The notes: a model not told the origin generated them from the letters alone. Shown: positions 8,601 through 15,707, counted from the first letter of the stretch. The stretch is DNA of 16,388 bases from an uncultured Collinsella sp. (GCA_902478995.1 CABSNF010000049.1:1-16388), one strand, 5' to 3'. Numbers and translations: made by a program.

Positions 8601-9446
8601 ATCATCGATGCCGCGGTAAAGCGCCAGAAGGACCGCGCGAGCGGCCAGACGTCGTTCTTCGATATGTTTGGCGACGTTGAGGGCTCGGGCTTTGAGGTGA
8701 GCGTGCCCGATCCGGATGGCCAGGAATGGGACCGCCACCTTAAGTTGAGCCAGGAGAAGGAGGTTCTGGGCATCTATGTCTCGGACCACCCGCTGCGCCC
8801 GTTTGAGTATGCGCTAGCCAAGGCGCGCGACTTCTCGTTCTCGCAGATCGACACCGGATACGAGGTGCAAAACCCCACGGGTGGCACCATCAACCAGGAG
8901 ATTCCCGAGGGCAAGGCGCTGTGGTGGGCCGGCATGGTTTCGAGCGTGTCCAAGCGCGTGACCAAAAACGGCGACCCCATGGGTATCGTGCAGCTCGAAG
9001 ACATGGAAGGCGAGGCCACGGTCGTGGTGTTCCCCAAGACCTACAAGGAGGCCGAGGGGTATCTGTACGGCGAGGTCGATCCCGAGACCGGCGCGCAGCT
9101 GTCCGACGCGTTTGTGCGCATTAAGGGCAAGCTCGAGCGCTCGGACCGCGGCGACCAGATCATCGCGCAGGAGATTGTGCCGCTGGAGCTTAGCGAGGAG
9201 AAAAACAAGCCCAAGGTCTTTGAGGTCATGGTGCCCAACAGCCGCTTTAGCCAGGGCAATATGGCGCGCCTGGCCACGGTGCTCACCACCAACCCGGGCG
9301 GCGACCGCGTGGAGATCTTTATTGAGCAAGTCGACGGGCGCGTGCTGCGTGCCGAGGTGCCGGCCAAGGTCAACGCACGCTCGATTCCGCTGTTGGCAGA
9401 GGCAAAGGCCATCGTCGGCAACCAAGGCCGCGTGACGGTTATCTAA
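5643..9446 (+). CDS. dnaE: DNA polymerase III alpha subunit
   Basis: The 1267-residue protein is the catalytic subunit of the replicative DNA polymerase III holoenzyme. An N-terminal PHP domain has HLHNH (5-9), TDHG (39-42), FGCE (Glu126), CTSAC and ATNDFHY. These keep the metal ligands typical of DnaE proteins with PHP-based 3'-5' proofreading. The polymerase core shows GPGRGSAAGA, PDIDMDF with likely catalytic Asp469 and Asp471, and KMDFLGLRTLT with Asp629. Next come NKSHSAGYA, a helix-hairpin-helix (about 909-930), a clamp-binding type motif QTSFFDMF (1002-1009) and an OB fold (about 1092-1180). An extra segment of roughly a dozen or more residues (about 787-804) follows the conserved RKPVAKKK. 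GGAG at 5631-5634 supports the ATG. The SNF2 gene follows 28 nt after the stop. Identification is very secure. Confidence 0.97.
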   Translation: MAFVHLHNHTVFSMLDGATRIQDMVNRAVELGMPAVAITDHGYMYGVPDLALACDAVNHNTPEYKTWSHDKAFLEKDRRDELVEPDPEENPREHAQYVKDMAMWDEKGNIDELKPPLVIKPIFGCEVYFTPDETLARDHKPELYHMILLAKDQEGYVNLMQTVSEAAVQGFYYKPRVTLDNLRRHAKGMICTSACIAGIIPKYIDRGDMEGAIKWAETFRDTFEPGDFYIEIQEHGITTDNGLTDEQMDRTLIDIAKQVGVKVIATNDFHYLRREDAPVQDVIMCIGMNAKVDDPNRMRMTGSEFYMKTEEEMRAMFPYCPEACDNTLEIADKCYVELDWDSIILPRFPLLDPGETHESQFRRECEKGLRQHYGDDWATREIGGVNIKERFEYEYKVICDKGFAAYFLIVAEYVQWAKDNGIGVGPGRGSAAGAIVAYAMNITAFDPLENGLMFERFLSPQRTEMPDIDMDFDDERRLEVVEHVRQLYGPEKVTHVITYSTIKAKQAINDAARVLDYPVYMGQRLSKMVSSDPKVKLKQVLEKQPGKEDLFNPDFAEAYKKDDDARRIIDTALSIEGLTRGEGVHACAVLICRDPVNEHVPTKLDTKGGVEITQYEGHTVADMGLLKMDFLGLRTLTVISKAKANIKKNFGIDIKEEEIPFDDPEIFKLMGSGHTAGVFQVESAGMTATIKNMKPTEYKHVVALIALYRPGPLGAGMVSSYINRMNGKEPAVSYDDRLDDILGETYGTMVYQEQVMLISVEMCGFSKGESDSRIRKPVAKKKIKLLTSTVLHWEDGSDETTYDHWMNGAIKNNYTREVAQKIWDDVLEFASYAFNKSHSAGYAILVMQTAWLKAHYPHEYMAAVLTSYTGKTDKIVHYVSACRHDGIPVLSPDVNESGTEFTATKEGVRFGLAGIRGVGTGVAQAIIAEREAGGPFKTLHDFVERVDSSQANRRVIESLIKAGAFDSTGYPRRQMMHFVDKNNPENIIDAAVKRQKDRASGQTSFFDMFGDVEGSGFEVSVPDPDGQEWDRHLKLSQEKEVLGIYVSDHPLRPFEYALAKARDFSFSQIDTGYEVQNPTGGTINQEIPEGKALWWAGMVSSVSKRVTKNGDPMGIVQLEDMEGEATVVVFPKTYKEAEGYLYGEVDPETGAQLSDAFVRIKGKLERSDRGDQIIAQEIVPLELSEEKNKPKVFEVMVPNSRFSQGNMARLATVLTTNPGGDRVEIFIEQVDGRVLRAEVPAKVNARSIPLLAEAKAIVGNQGRVTVI

Positions 9447-9464
9447 GCTACCCCGGGTGAGATT

Positions 9465-9470
9465 GGAGGA
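9465..9470 (+). promoter_or_regulatory. ribosome binding site deciding the SNF2 start
   Basis: GGAGGA lies 4 nt before the ATG at 9475. The in-frame GTG at 9457 lies upstream of this site and has no Shine-Dalgarno of its own, so 9475 is the better start. Confidence 0.65.
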
Positions 9471-9474
9471 AGTG

Positions 9475-12400
9475 ATGGCGCAGGGGACGTTTGTGCAGGC
9501 GCTTCGCAAAGAGGCGGCGCTGAGCGGCACCTTTATGAAGGGGCGTTCGCTCATGCTCAACGGCGCCGTGCTGTCGATCGAGGACAGCGGCTCGCGCTTC
9601 TCCAAAAACGTGACGGTTGAGGGCTCGGTGCGCGGTTCGCGCGGCGACCTGTACAAGACGCACGTGGCGCTCGACATGGACGAGCACGAGGTGATCGACT
9701 ACGACTGCGATTGCCCCGCCGCCTATCGTTACCCCGGTATGTGCAAGCACGCTATTGCCACGGCTCTGGCGTATTTGGATGCCAGCGGCGCCGAGCCCGT
9801 CGAAGGTTTGCGCACGCCGGTCCGCACGTTTACGGCGCAGCCGAAACAGCCCGCGCGCACCGCGCCCAAAGCGCCGGCCGTCAATCCCAACTTTCCCTTC
9901 CCGGCGCCCGTCCCCACGAGCCCCAGCCTCATGGCGGCGCTCTCCGATCTTTCGGACGCGCGCATGGATGAGCTGGCGAGCATGCGCCGCAAGCTTGCCG
10001 GTGCCGTTGACCCCGACGCCCCCAGAGCGGCGTTGGAGCCTTCGTTGGTGCCGTACTACAATCCGCTGTTCGCCGACCGCTTTAGCTGGGCGCTCGAGTT
10101 CCGCATTCGCTGCGGTTCGGTGTCCTACGTGGTCAAGGACATCGACGGCATGGCCGATGCCTACGTGCGCGGCGGCACGTTCTCTTATGGCAAGAAACTC
10201 ACGTTTGTCCATACGCCCGAAGCCTTCGAAGACGTGTCGACAAAGCTGCTCAACCTTGTCGTGACGACAGTTGCCTATCTCGATGACATCACAAGCTCGC
10301 GTTCGGCGTCGTACGACTTTGTCCGCAGCGGTTTTGTCGCCGAGCGTCAGTTGCCGCTGTCCGAGCATAGCATCGTATATGTGCTGGACCTGTTGCGCGG
10401 CCAGAGCATCTCTTTTGAGCCCGCCTGGTCGCGGGGGACGACGACGCATCGCACCTATGACGTGGCGGTTGAGATGCCTCCGGAAGGGGAGGACGAGGCT
10501 CTGTCTAAGCGCCCACCGCTCCTTGCCGCCAAAATCGCGCCGGCGGCTGGCGGCAGCTACGATCTGCGCCTGCCGGCCGATGCATACTGCTTTGCTTCGG
10601 GCGACGTTGCCTATCTGGTCGACACCCGCCGTGCGCGTCGCACCGATGCGGCGTTTGCCCAGCATGCCGCACCGTTTCTGTCGCGTTTGCTGCCTTGTCG
10701 CACGCCGGTCCATATCGCCGCCGAGCAGGTGGGCGAATTCTGCCGCATGGCACTGCCCGTGCTGCGCGAATACACTGACCTCACCGCGCCCGCCGCGCTC
10801 GATACCGTGGCGCCCGAGCCGAGCTTTGCCATGGCGATCGGCGTCGACGATGGACTTGTGACCTGCAAAATTACGGTTACCTACGGCGACTGGTCGGCAG
10901 ACCTCTTTAGTCTGGGCGCTCCGGGCAGCCCCTTCGAAGAGCAGCGCCCGGGCGTGCCGCCCCGCGACGAGGTAGCAGAGTTTCGCGTTATGGATACGGC
11001 GGCCCTGTATTTCGACTTTTACGAGGGCGGTCTGGCGTTTGAGGAGCGCGATGACGAGAGCTTGTTCTGCCTGCTGACCGAGGGCCTGTCCGCCCTGTCC
11101 GAGCTGGGCGAGGTCATGCTCAGCGACTGTCTGCGCCAGATTTCGGTGCGCCCCGCGCCCAAGCTCTCGGTGCGCGCCACCGTCAAGAGCAACCTGCTCG
11201 ACGTCGAGCTGGGTGCGAGCGGCCTTTCGGCGGCCGACCTTGCCATCTATCTCGATTCGTATAAGCGCCACCAGACGTTTGCGCGACTTACCTCCGGCGA
11301 CATCGTTCGCCTGGATGAAGGTGCCCGCGCTGCGTTTGGCCTCGCCGAGGACCTGGGTGTCGATGCCGTCGACCTGCTCGACGGCGTGTCGCTTCCCGCG
11401 TCGAGCACCCTGTTCGTCGACAGCATGCTTGCACGCACGCCGGCGCTTGAGGCCGATCGCGACGCCGCGTTCCGCCGTACCGTCGAGCGTCTGGACACGC
11501 TCGGCAAGATGGACTTTACGGTGCCGGCATCGCTCAAGGCAACGATGCGCGGCTACCAGGTCGACGGATACCAGTGGCTCGGCTCGCTCGAACACCTGAG
11601 CCTTGGCGGCATCTTGGCCGACGACATGGGCCTGGGCAAAACGCTCCAGATGATCGCGCATATCCTGGCGCGCGTGGAGGCGGGGGACACTAAACCCACG
11701 CTTGTGGTGTGTCCCGCGTCGCTTGTGTACAACTGGACCGCCGAGCTGGAGCGCTTTGCCCCGTCGCTCGATGTGTGCGCCATTGTGGGCGCCAAGGCGC
11801 AGCGTCGCGTGCAGATCGCCGGCGTGGCCGATCATAATGTGGTTGTAACATCGTATGACCTCATGCGCCGCGATATCGACGAGTACGTCGAGCAGGACTT
11901 TGCCCGTGTGGTGCTCGATGAGGCCCAGTACATTAAAAACCCGCTCACCCAGGTGGCGCGCGCCGCAAAGCGCCTGCCTGCCGGCGTGCGCTTTGCCCTG
12001 ACGGGAACGCCCATCGAAAACCGCCTATCCGAGCTCTGGAGCATCTTCGACTTTTTGATGCCGGGCCTGCTCGGCACGCGTGAATCGTTTGCAAAGCGCT
12101 TCGAAAGCCCGGTCGAGCACGCCGAGGGCGACAGCGCCGCTCGCCTGCAGGTGCTCGTGTCGCCGTTTGTACTGCGCCGTGTCAAGGAGGACGTGGTGGC
12201 CGATCTGCCCGAAAAGATCGAGGACACGGTCGTGGCTCAGCTCACCGGCGAGCAGCGCAAGCTTTACCTGGCAAACCAGGACCGCATCGCCCAGCAGGTG
12301 CAGCACCGCGAGGCATCCGAGTTTAAGAAAGACAAGCTCAAGGTGCTCGCCGAGCTCACCAAGCTGCGCCAGATCTGCTGCGACCCGCGTCTGCATTACG

Positions 12401-12939
12401 AGGATTACAAGGCGGGGAGCGCCAAACTCGATACGTGCATGGAGCTCGTGCACGGCGCACTCGACGGCGGGCATCGCATCCTGTTGTTCAGCCAGTTTAC
12501 GGGTATGCTCGATATTATCGGTAAGCGCCTGGCCAAGGAGGACATCGCCTTCCTTAAGCTCACGGGCGCTTCGTCTAAGGAGAGCCGCGCCAAGATGGTC
12601 GCGCAGTTCCAAGCGGGCGAGGTTCCGGTCTTTTTGATTTCGCTCAAGGCGGGCGGCGTGGGCCTTAACCTGACGGCTGCCGACGTGGTCATCCACTACG
12701 ACCCGTGGTGGAACGTGGCGGCGCAGGACCAAGCAACTGATCGTGCACACCGTATTGGTCAGCAACATACCGTGACCGTGTACAAGCTCATCGCCAAGGA
12801 CACGATCGAGGAACGCATTATGCAGATGCAGGAGTCCAAACGCGACCTGGTCAACAGCGTGCTCGGCGGCGACGGCATCTCGTCGGCGCTGCTCACGCGC
12901 GAGGATGTTCTGGCGCTGCTGGGCGGCGACGGTCGCTAG
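9475..12939 (+). CDS. SWIM zinc-finger SNF2-family helicase/ATPase
   Basis: The 1154-residue protein combines an N-terminal SWIM zinc finger with a bacterial SNF2 (RapA/Snf2-like) ATPase. The SWIM ligands are C78-x-C80-x9-C90-x-H92. A Pro/Ala-rich linker (about 106-150) and a long middle region resembling the bacterial SNF2-associated domain follow. The motor starts with MRGYQVDGYQW (691 on): Walker A DDMGLGKT (716-723), DEAQ (815-818) and TGTPIENRLSELWSIFDF. The second RecA lobe starts near 1003 (LLFSQFTGMLDII) and carries LISLKAGGVGLNLT, DPWWN and DRAHRIGQ (1089-1096). Such proteins translocate on DNA and displace or remodel bound proteins; they rarely unwind duplex. The specific target is unknown. 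It lies 28 nt after dnaE with no terminator between, so co-transcription is likely. The annotated start is ATG 9475, chosen over GTG 9457 on ribosome-site spacing. Confidence 0.92.
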   Translation: MAQGTFVQALRKEAALSGTFMKGRSLMLNGAVLSIEDSGSRFSKNVTVEGSVRGSRGDLYKTHVALDMDEHEVIDYDCDCPAAYRYPGMCKHAIATALAYLDASGAEPVEGLRTPVRTFTAQPKQPARTAPKAPAVNPNFPFPAPVPTSPSLMAALSDLSDARMDELASMRRKLAGAVDPDAPRAALEPSLVPYYNPLFADRFSWALEFRIRCGSVSYVVKDIDGMADAYVRGGTFSYGKKLTFVHTPEAFEDVSTKLLNLVVTTVAYLDDITSSRSASYDFVRSGFVAERQLPLSEHSIVYVLDLLRGQSISFEPAWSRGTTTHRTYDVAVEMPPEGEDEALSKRPPLLAAKIAPAAGGSYDLRLPADAYCFASGDVAYLVDTRRARRTDAAFAQHAAPFLSRLLPCRTPVHIAAEQVGEFCRMALPVLREYTDLTAPAALDTVAPEPSFAMAIGVDDGLVTCKITVTYGDWSADLFSLGAPGSPFEEQRPGVPPRDEVAEFRVMDTAALYFDFYEGGLAFEERDDESLFCLLTEGLSALSELGEVMLSDCLRQISVRPAPKLSVRATVKSNLLDVELGASGLSAADLAIYLDSYKRHQTFARLTSGDIVRLDEGARAAFGLAEDLGVDAVDLLDGVSLPASSTLFVDSMLARTPALEADRDAAFRRTVERLDTLGKMDFTVPASLKATMRGYQVDGYQWLGSLEHLSLGGILADDMGLGKTLQMIAHILARVEAGDTKPTLVVCPASLVYNWTAELERFAPSLDVCAIVGAKAQRRVQIAGVADHNVVVTSYDLMRRDIDEYVEQDFARVVLDEAQYIKNPLTQVARAAKRLPAGVRFALTGTPIENRLSELWSIFDFLMPGLLGTRESFAKRFESPVEHAEGDSAARLQVLVSPFVLRRVKEDVVADLPEKIEDTVVAQLTGEQRKLYLANQDRIAQQVQHREASEFKKDKLKVLAELTKLRQICCDPRLHYEDYKAGSAKLDTCMELVHGALDGGHRILLFSQFTGMLDIIGKRLAKEDIAFLKLTGASSKESRAKMVAQFQAGEVPVFLISLKAGGVGLNLTAADVVIHYDPWWNVAAQDQATDRAHRIGQQHTVTVYKLIAKDTIEERIMQMQESKRDLVNSVLGGDGISSALLTREDVLALLGGDGR

Positions 12940-13104
12940 CCGCGCACGGGGTGGGACTGCTGGAGCGGGCAGGACGGTCGACGCATTTTGGCCCGACCGC
13001 TTGCCTGGTCCGTTATGTGTTCATTTGCAATGCCGTGGATGGTTTGTCTGCCTTTGGGCATAAAAACCATCAAGAACATTGGCACATCAGCAAAGGAGAA
13101 CATC
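12940..13104 (+). other. intergenic region before the superoxide reductase gene
   Basis: This 165-nt gap holds a weak 6-bp inverted pair, CGGTCG (12974-12979) with CGACCG (12995-13000), that is not followed by a T-run. It also has an AT-richer stretch around 13060-13070 (GGCATAAAAACC) that could hold a -10 element; no convincing -35 was found. An in-frame TTG at 12988 would add 39 residues to the next gene, but I see no reason to use it. Confidence 0.4.
13092..13098 (+). promoter_or_regulatory. ribosome binding site of the superoxide reductase gene
   Basis: AAAGGAG ends 6 nt before ATG 13105. It decides this start against the longer frame from TTG 12988. Confidence 0.7.
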
Positions 13105-13467
13105 ATGGCGAAATTCTTTAAGGACCCCGACGGCAAGCTCATCGCTGCCCTTGACGACGGCGTTGCGACCCCTGCCGGTTGCACGGAACTGACCGCAAAC
13201 ACTGAGGACGCGGCGCACGAGAAACACGTGCCTGTTGTCGAGACCGAGCGCGACGGTCACGTGATTCGCGCACGCGTTGGCTCGGTCGAGCACCCCAGCC
13301 TGCCCGAGCACTACATTGAGTGGATTGCCCTTGAGGCCGAGGGCCGCTTAGAGGTCCATTACCTTGAGCCCGGCATGAAACCCGCGACGTTTTTCGCGGG
13401 CGGCTCCAAGACCGGTACCGTCTATGCCTACTGCAACCTGCACGGGCTGTGGTCCGCGACATTCTAG
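13105..13467 (+). CDS. superoxide reductase (desulfoferrodoxin family), class III
   Basis: The 120-residue protein reduces superoxide to hydrogen peroxide at a mononuclear non-heme iron in the cytoplasm, a typical defence of anaerobes because no oxygen is released. All five expected ligands of the catalytic Fe(His)4Cys site are present: H41 in EKHVP, H63 in VEHP, H69 in EHYIEW, and C110 and H113 in YCNLHGLW. The EK pair before H41 (Glu39, Lys40) is also conserved. The N-terminal segment has the length of the rubredoxin-like desulforedoxin domain, but its four cysteines are gone (only C26 remains), so it should carry one iron only. This is the arrangement called class III, known from Treponema. 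The gene has its own ribosome site and a terminator shortly downstream, suggesting a single-gene unit. The electron donor is not visible nearby. Confidence 0.93.
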   Translation: MAKFFKDPDGKLIAALDDGVATPAGCTELTANTEDAAHEKHVPVVETERDGHVIRARVGSVEHPSLPEHYIEWIALEAEGRLEVHYLEPGMKPATFFAGGSKTGTVYAYCNLHGLWSATF

Positions 13468-13487
13468 GAGCGCGCCCCCGCTCGGGG

Positions 13488-13493
13488 TATCAT
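13488..13493 (+). promoter_or_regulatory. possible -10 element upstream of the terminator
   Basis: TATCAT in the context GGGGTATCATAG resembles the GGGGTAAAAT element before dnaE. If active, transcription would start near 13500 and run through the hairpin at 13514-13545 into the NadE-like gene. No clear -35 is seen. Confidence 0.3.
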
Positions 13494-13513
13494 AGCAAGC
13501 ATATGCACATGCA

Positions 13514-13545
13514 AGCGCCGGCTGCATTATGCGGCCGGCGCTTTT
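13514..13545 (+). terminator. intrinsic terminator between superoxide reductase and NadE-like genes
   Basis: The arms AGCGCCGGCTGCA (13514-13526) and TGCGGCCGGCGCT (13530-13542) pair over 13 bp with one mismatch around a TTA loop, and TTT follows. With a GC-rich stem and a T-run beginning in the right arm, this is a convincing rho-independent terminator 46 nt after the superoxide reductase stop. It may also act in the leader of the next gene. Confidence 0.85.
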
Positions 13546-13569
13546 ACTACGATTTCGATGGTTTACGAC

Positions 13570-13577
13570 GGAAAGGG
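13570..13577 (+). promoter_or_regulatory. ribosome binding site of the NadE-like gene
   Basis: GGAAAGGG lies 7 nt before ATG 13585. The earlier in-frame ATG at 13558 sits 12 nt after the terminator T-run with no purine-rich site, so 13585 is preferred. The protein then begins MKLALAQIDMRLGD, matching the usual start of the glutaminase domain. Confidence 0.6.
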
Positions 13578-13584
13578 CTGGGCC

Positions 13585-15570
13585 ATGAAGCTCGCGCTTG
13601 CACAGATCGATATGCGCCTGGGTGATATTGAGGGCATTTGCGGCCGCATCGAGGACCAGGCTCGTCTGGCCCACGAGCGCGGGGCGCGCGTGCTGTGCGT
13701 TCCGGCTCCGCTCTTTATGGGCGCCATGCCCGGTGGCCTGGTGGGCGCTGCCGACTTTGAGCACGACGTGCTTGCCGGTTTGACTGGTGTCGCCGAGCGT
13801 ATCCAGGAGCTTGACATGATCTGCATCGTGCCCGCGGCGGTTTCGTTTGAGGGCCAGCCGCTGCTCGACTACATGATGCTCAAGGACGGTCATGTGGTGC
13901 CGGCGCGTTCGAGCATTGCCCTGCAGCGTGGCGAGAACAACGACACACGTTGGGCGCCGCCGGTGTTCGACGTGGACGGCGTGCGCATCGCCGTGATTTT
14001 TGACTTGGACCGCGAACTCGAGATGTTGCCGACCGGTGTTGACCTCATTGCGTATTTCCAATTCAACGCGTTTGACATGACCGACCGCGAGACTGCCGCC
14101 ATTGCTGCCGTTCGCAGCGGCGCCTACCGCAAGATCGCATCCAAGCGCAGCGTGTGGTTTGCCTGCATGGCGCCGGTCGGTGCCTATGACGAGTCGGTGT
14201 ATACCGGCGGTTCGTTTGTGCTCGACGACTGCGGTCGCGTGGTGGCCCAGGCGCCGTGCTTTGAGGAGAGCCTGCTGGTTCAGGAGATTCAGCGCGGCGT
14301 GATGCTCGATGCCCTGGAGGATCACGAACTGCCCGAGTTCCGTTCCGAGGAGTGGCTGTGGCAGGCGCTGGTGCTCGCCGTGCGCGACAACGCCCGAGCC
14401 CACGGTGCGTCGCGTGCTGTGGTGGCACTCGAGGGTGACTTGCCGTCGTCTTTGCTGGCGGCGCTGGCCGTCGACGCTCTGGGCCCGCGCAATGTGATTG
14501 GCCTGGTGCTGGGGCGCAACCGTATCTTTACGCCGGCGCAGGAAGAAGCCGAGGCTGCCCGCTGTGCCGCCGTCCGCGCCATCGCCGAGCGTCTGCACAT
14601 TCGCACCGTCGAGCGCGATGCACCGGATGCGGCGCGCGTGCTCGATCGCGACGTGTCGGCGGGCGATGCCGAGCGCCTGCGCTCGCGCACGCTGGGCCTG
14701 ATGCTGGAGGATACGGCGCTCGAGCTGGGTGCGATGGCGCTGAGCCCGCTGTCCAAAACCGAGTACGCGCTGGCGGCGCCGGCGCTTTGCGGCGGCTACC
14801 AGGGCGACTTTGCGCCCTTTGGCGATGTGTACCTGTCGACGCTTGAGTTTGTGGCGCGTGTGCGCAACCGCACGTCTTCTGTGGTGCCCCAAGAGCTCGT
14901 GACGCTCAACGCGGTGGAAGATTGTATGGAGCGCGTGCTGGCGCAAGCGCTCTCGACGCTCGACGGTCCGGTCGATATGCTCGACCGCGCGGCACAGCTG
15001 CTCGGCGGGCTTGAGCCGGGTGAGGTCGATGGCGCGCTCGAGGCGCACGTGGACCGCAATCGAGCTTTCGACGACATCCCGATGGCCGCTGGCAAGCCTG
15101 AGGCCTGCTCGCTGCTGCTGATGCTCGTTCGACAGGGTGAGACTGCCCGCCGCATGTTGCCGATGGCGCCGATCGTCTCGGCCCGTTCGTTTGCCGAGCG
15201 TGCCTGGCCGTATATGCTCGCGTGGTCCGACCTGGGGCTTAACGGCAAGGAGCGTATGACGGTCGATTCGCTGGCGCGCGCCGAGGTGCGCCGTTTTGCT
15301 GACGAGGATACGAGCGAGCGCGTGCGAAACGAGATGATGGGCGTGCTGGGCGAGCTACTGGGTATTTCGCCCGAGCAAATGGAGGAGCTGCGTTCTGAGG
15401 ACGGTCAGCGTCGTTTGCACGAGGGAATGAAAAAGTTTGAGGGCGAGGTTCAGGACGCCATCGAAAAGATGATGGGCGGCCAGGGCGGCTCGCAGGGTGG
15501 GCCCCAGGGCGGACCGATGCCGCATCCGCCGGTGGATCCCCGACAGTTCCCATTCTTCAGCCAGAACTAA
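13585..15570 (+). CDS. degenerate NAD+ synthetase-like protein (predicted pseudoenzyme)
   Basis: The 661-residue protein has the two-domain plan of glutamine-dependent NAD+ synthetase (NadE): an N-terminal nitrilase-fold glutaminase and a C-terminal ATP-pyrophosphatase. Family signatures are clear: AQIDMRLGDIEG (6-17), YTGGSFVLDDCGRVVAQAP, LLAALAVDALGPRNVIGL, GDFAPFGDVY and a late SARSF. The catalytic residues are not there. FPEL has become VPAP (Ala41 for Glu), the Lys of the glutaminase becomes about Ser110, the nucleophile Cys region ICEDLW reads VIFDLDR (Phe139), and SGGxDS of the pyrophosphatase loop is EGDLPSS (283-289). The C-terminus adds a helical stretch and a Gly/Gln/Pro tail (about 631-661). 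NAD synthesis is therefore unlikely. A regulatory, nucleotide-sensing or structural role is possible but unproven. The frame is long and unbroken with normal codon use, which argues for selection. It stands alone between the terminator and ruvC. Confidence 0.8.
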   Translation: MKLALAQIDMRLGDIEGICGRIEDQARLAHERGARVLCVPAPLFMGAMPGGLVGAADFEHDVLAGLTGVAERIQELDMICIVPAAVSFEGQPLLDYMMLKDGHVVPARSSIALQRGENNDTRWAPPVFDVDGVRIAVIFDLDRELEMLPTGVDLIAYFQFNAFDMTDRETAAIAAVRSGAYRKIASKRSVWFACMAPVGAYDESVYTGGSFVLDDCGRVVAQAPCFEESLLVQEIQRGVMLDALEDHELPEFRSEEWLWQALVLAVRDNARAHGASRAVVALEGDLPSSLLAALAVDALGPRNVIGLVLGRNRIFTPAQEEAEAARCAAVRAIAERLHIRTVERDAPDAARVLDRDVSAGDAERLRSRTLGLMLEDTALELGAMALSPLSKTEYALAAPALCGGYQGDFAPFGDVYLSTLEFVARVRNRTSSVVPQELVTLNAVEDCMERVLAQALSTLDGPVDMLDRAAQLLGGLEPGEVDGALEAHVDRNRAFDDIPMAAGKPEACSLLLMLVRQGETARRMLPMAPIVSARSFAERAWPYMLAWSDLGLNGKERMTVDSLARAEVRRFADEDTSERVRNEMMGVLGELLGISPEQMEELRSEDGQRRLHEGMKKFEGEVQDAIEKMMGGQGGSQGGPQGGPMPHPPVDPRQFPFFSQN

Positions 15571-15707
15571 CTATGGGATAGGATTCGCTTCCAACCCCGA
15601 CACTTCAACTAAGCATCTTGGCCCCGTTGTGTTATTCTAGAACAGACGTTCGTGAATGATGCGCGGGGCCTTGCCTTGCGCTGTGCTTGTGGCGAGGGGA
15701 GGTCGGC
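15571..15707 (+). promoter_or_regulatory. ruvC upstream region with possible extended -10 promoter
   Basis: TGTTATTCT (15630-15638) fits an extended -10 element (TGn before TATTCT) about 70 nt before the ruvC start. A -35 match is not evident. No terminator hairpin was found after the NadE-like stop, so read-through into ruvC is also possible. GGGGAGG (15696-15702) is the ruvC ribosome site, 5 nt before a TTG start. Confidence 0.4.

Noticed and set aside
9457..9474. GTG 9457 as the start of the SNF2 gene
   Set aside because: The Shine-Dalgarno GGAGGA lies downstream of it and in front of ATG 9475.
12974..13000. Possible terminator after the SNF2 gene
   Set aside because: Only a 6-bp stem with a long loop and no T-run; too weak to call.
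12988..13104. N-terminal extension of the superoxide reductase from TTG 12988, giving a partly hydrophobic leader
   Set aside because: The strong AAAGGAG at 13092-13098 points to ATG 13105, the family is cytoplasmic, and the added residues match nothing in desulfoferrodoxins.
13585..15570. Calling the NadE-like gene a functional nadE
   Set aside because: The overall similarity is real, but the residues needed for both glutaminase and synthetase chemistry are replaced.
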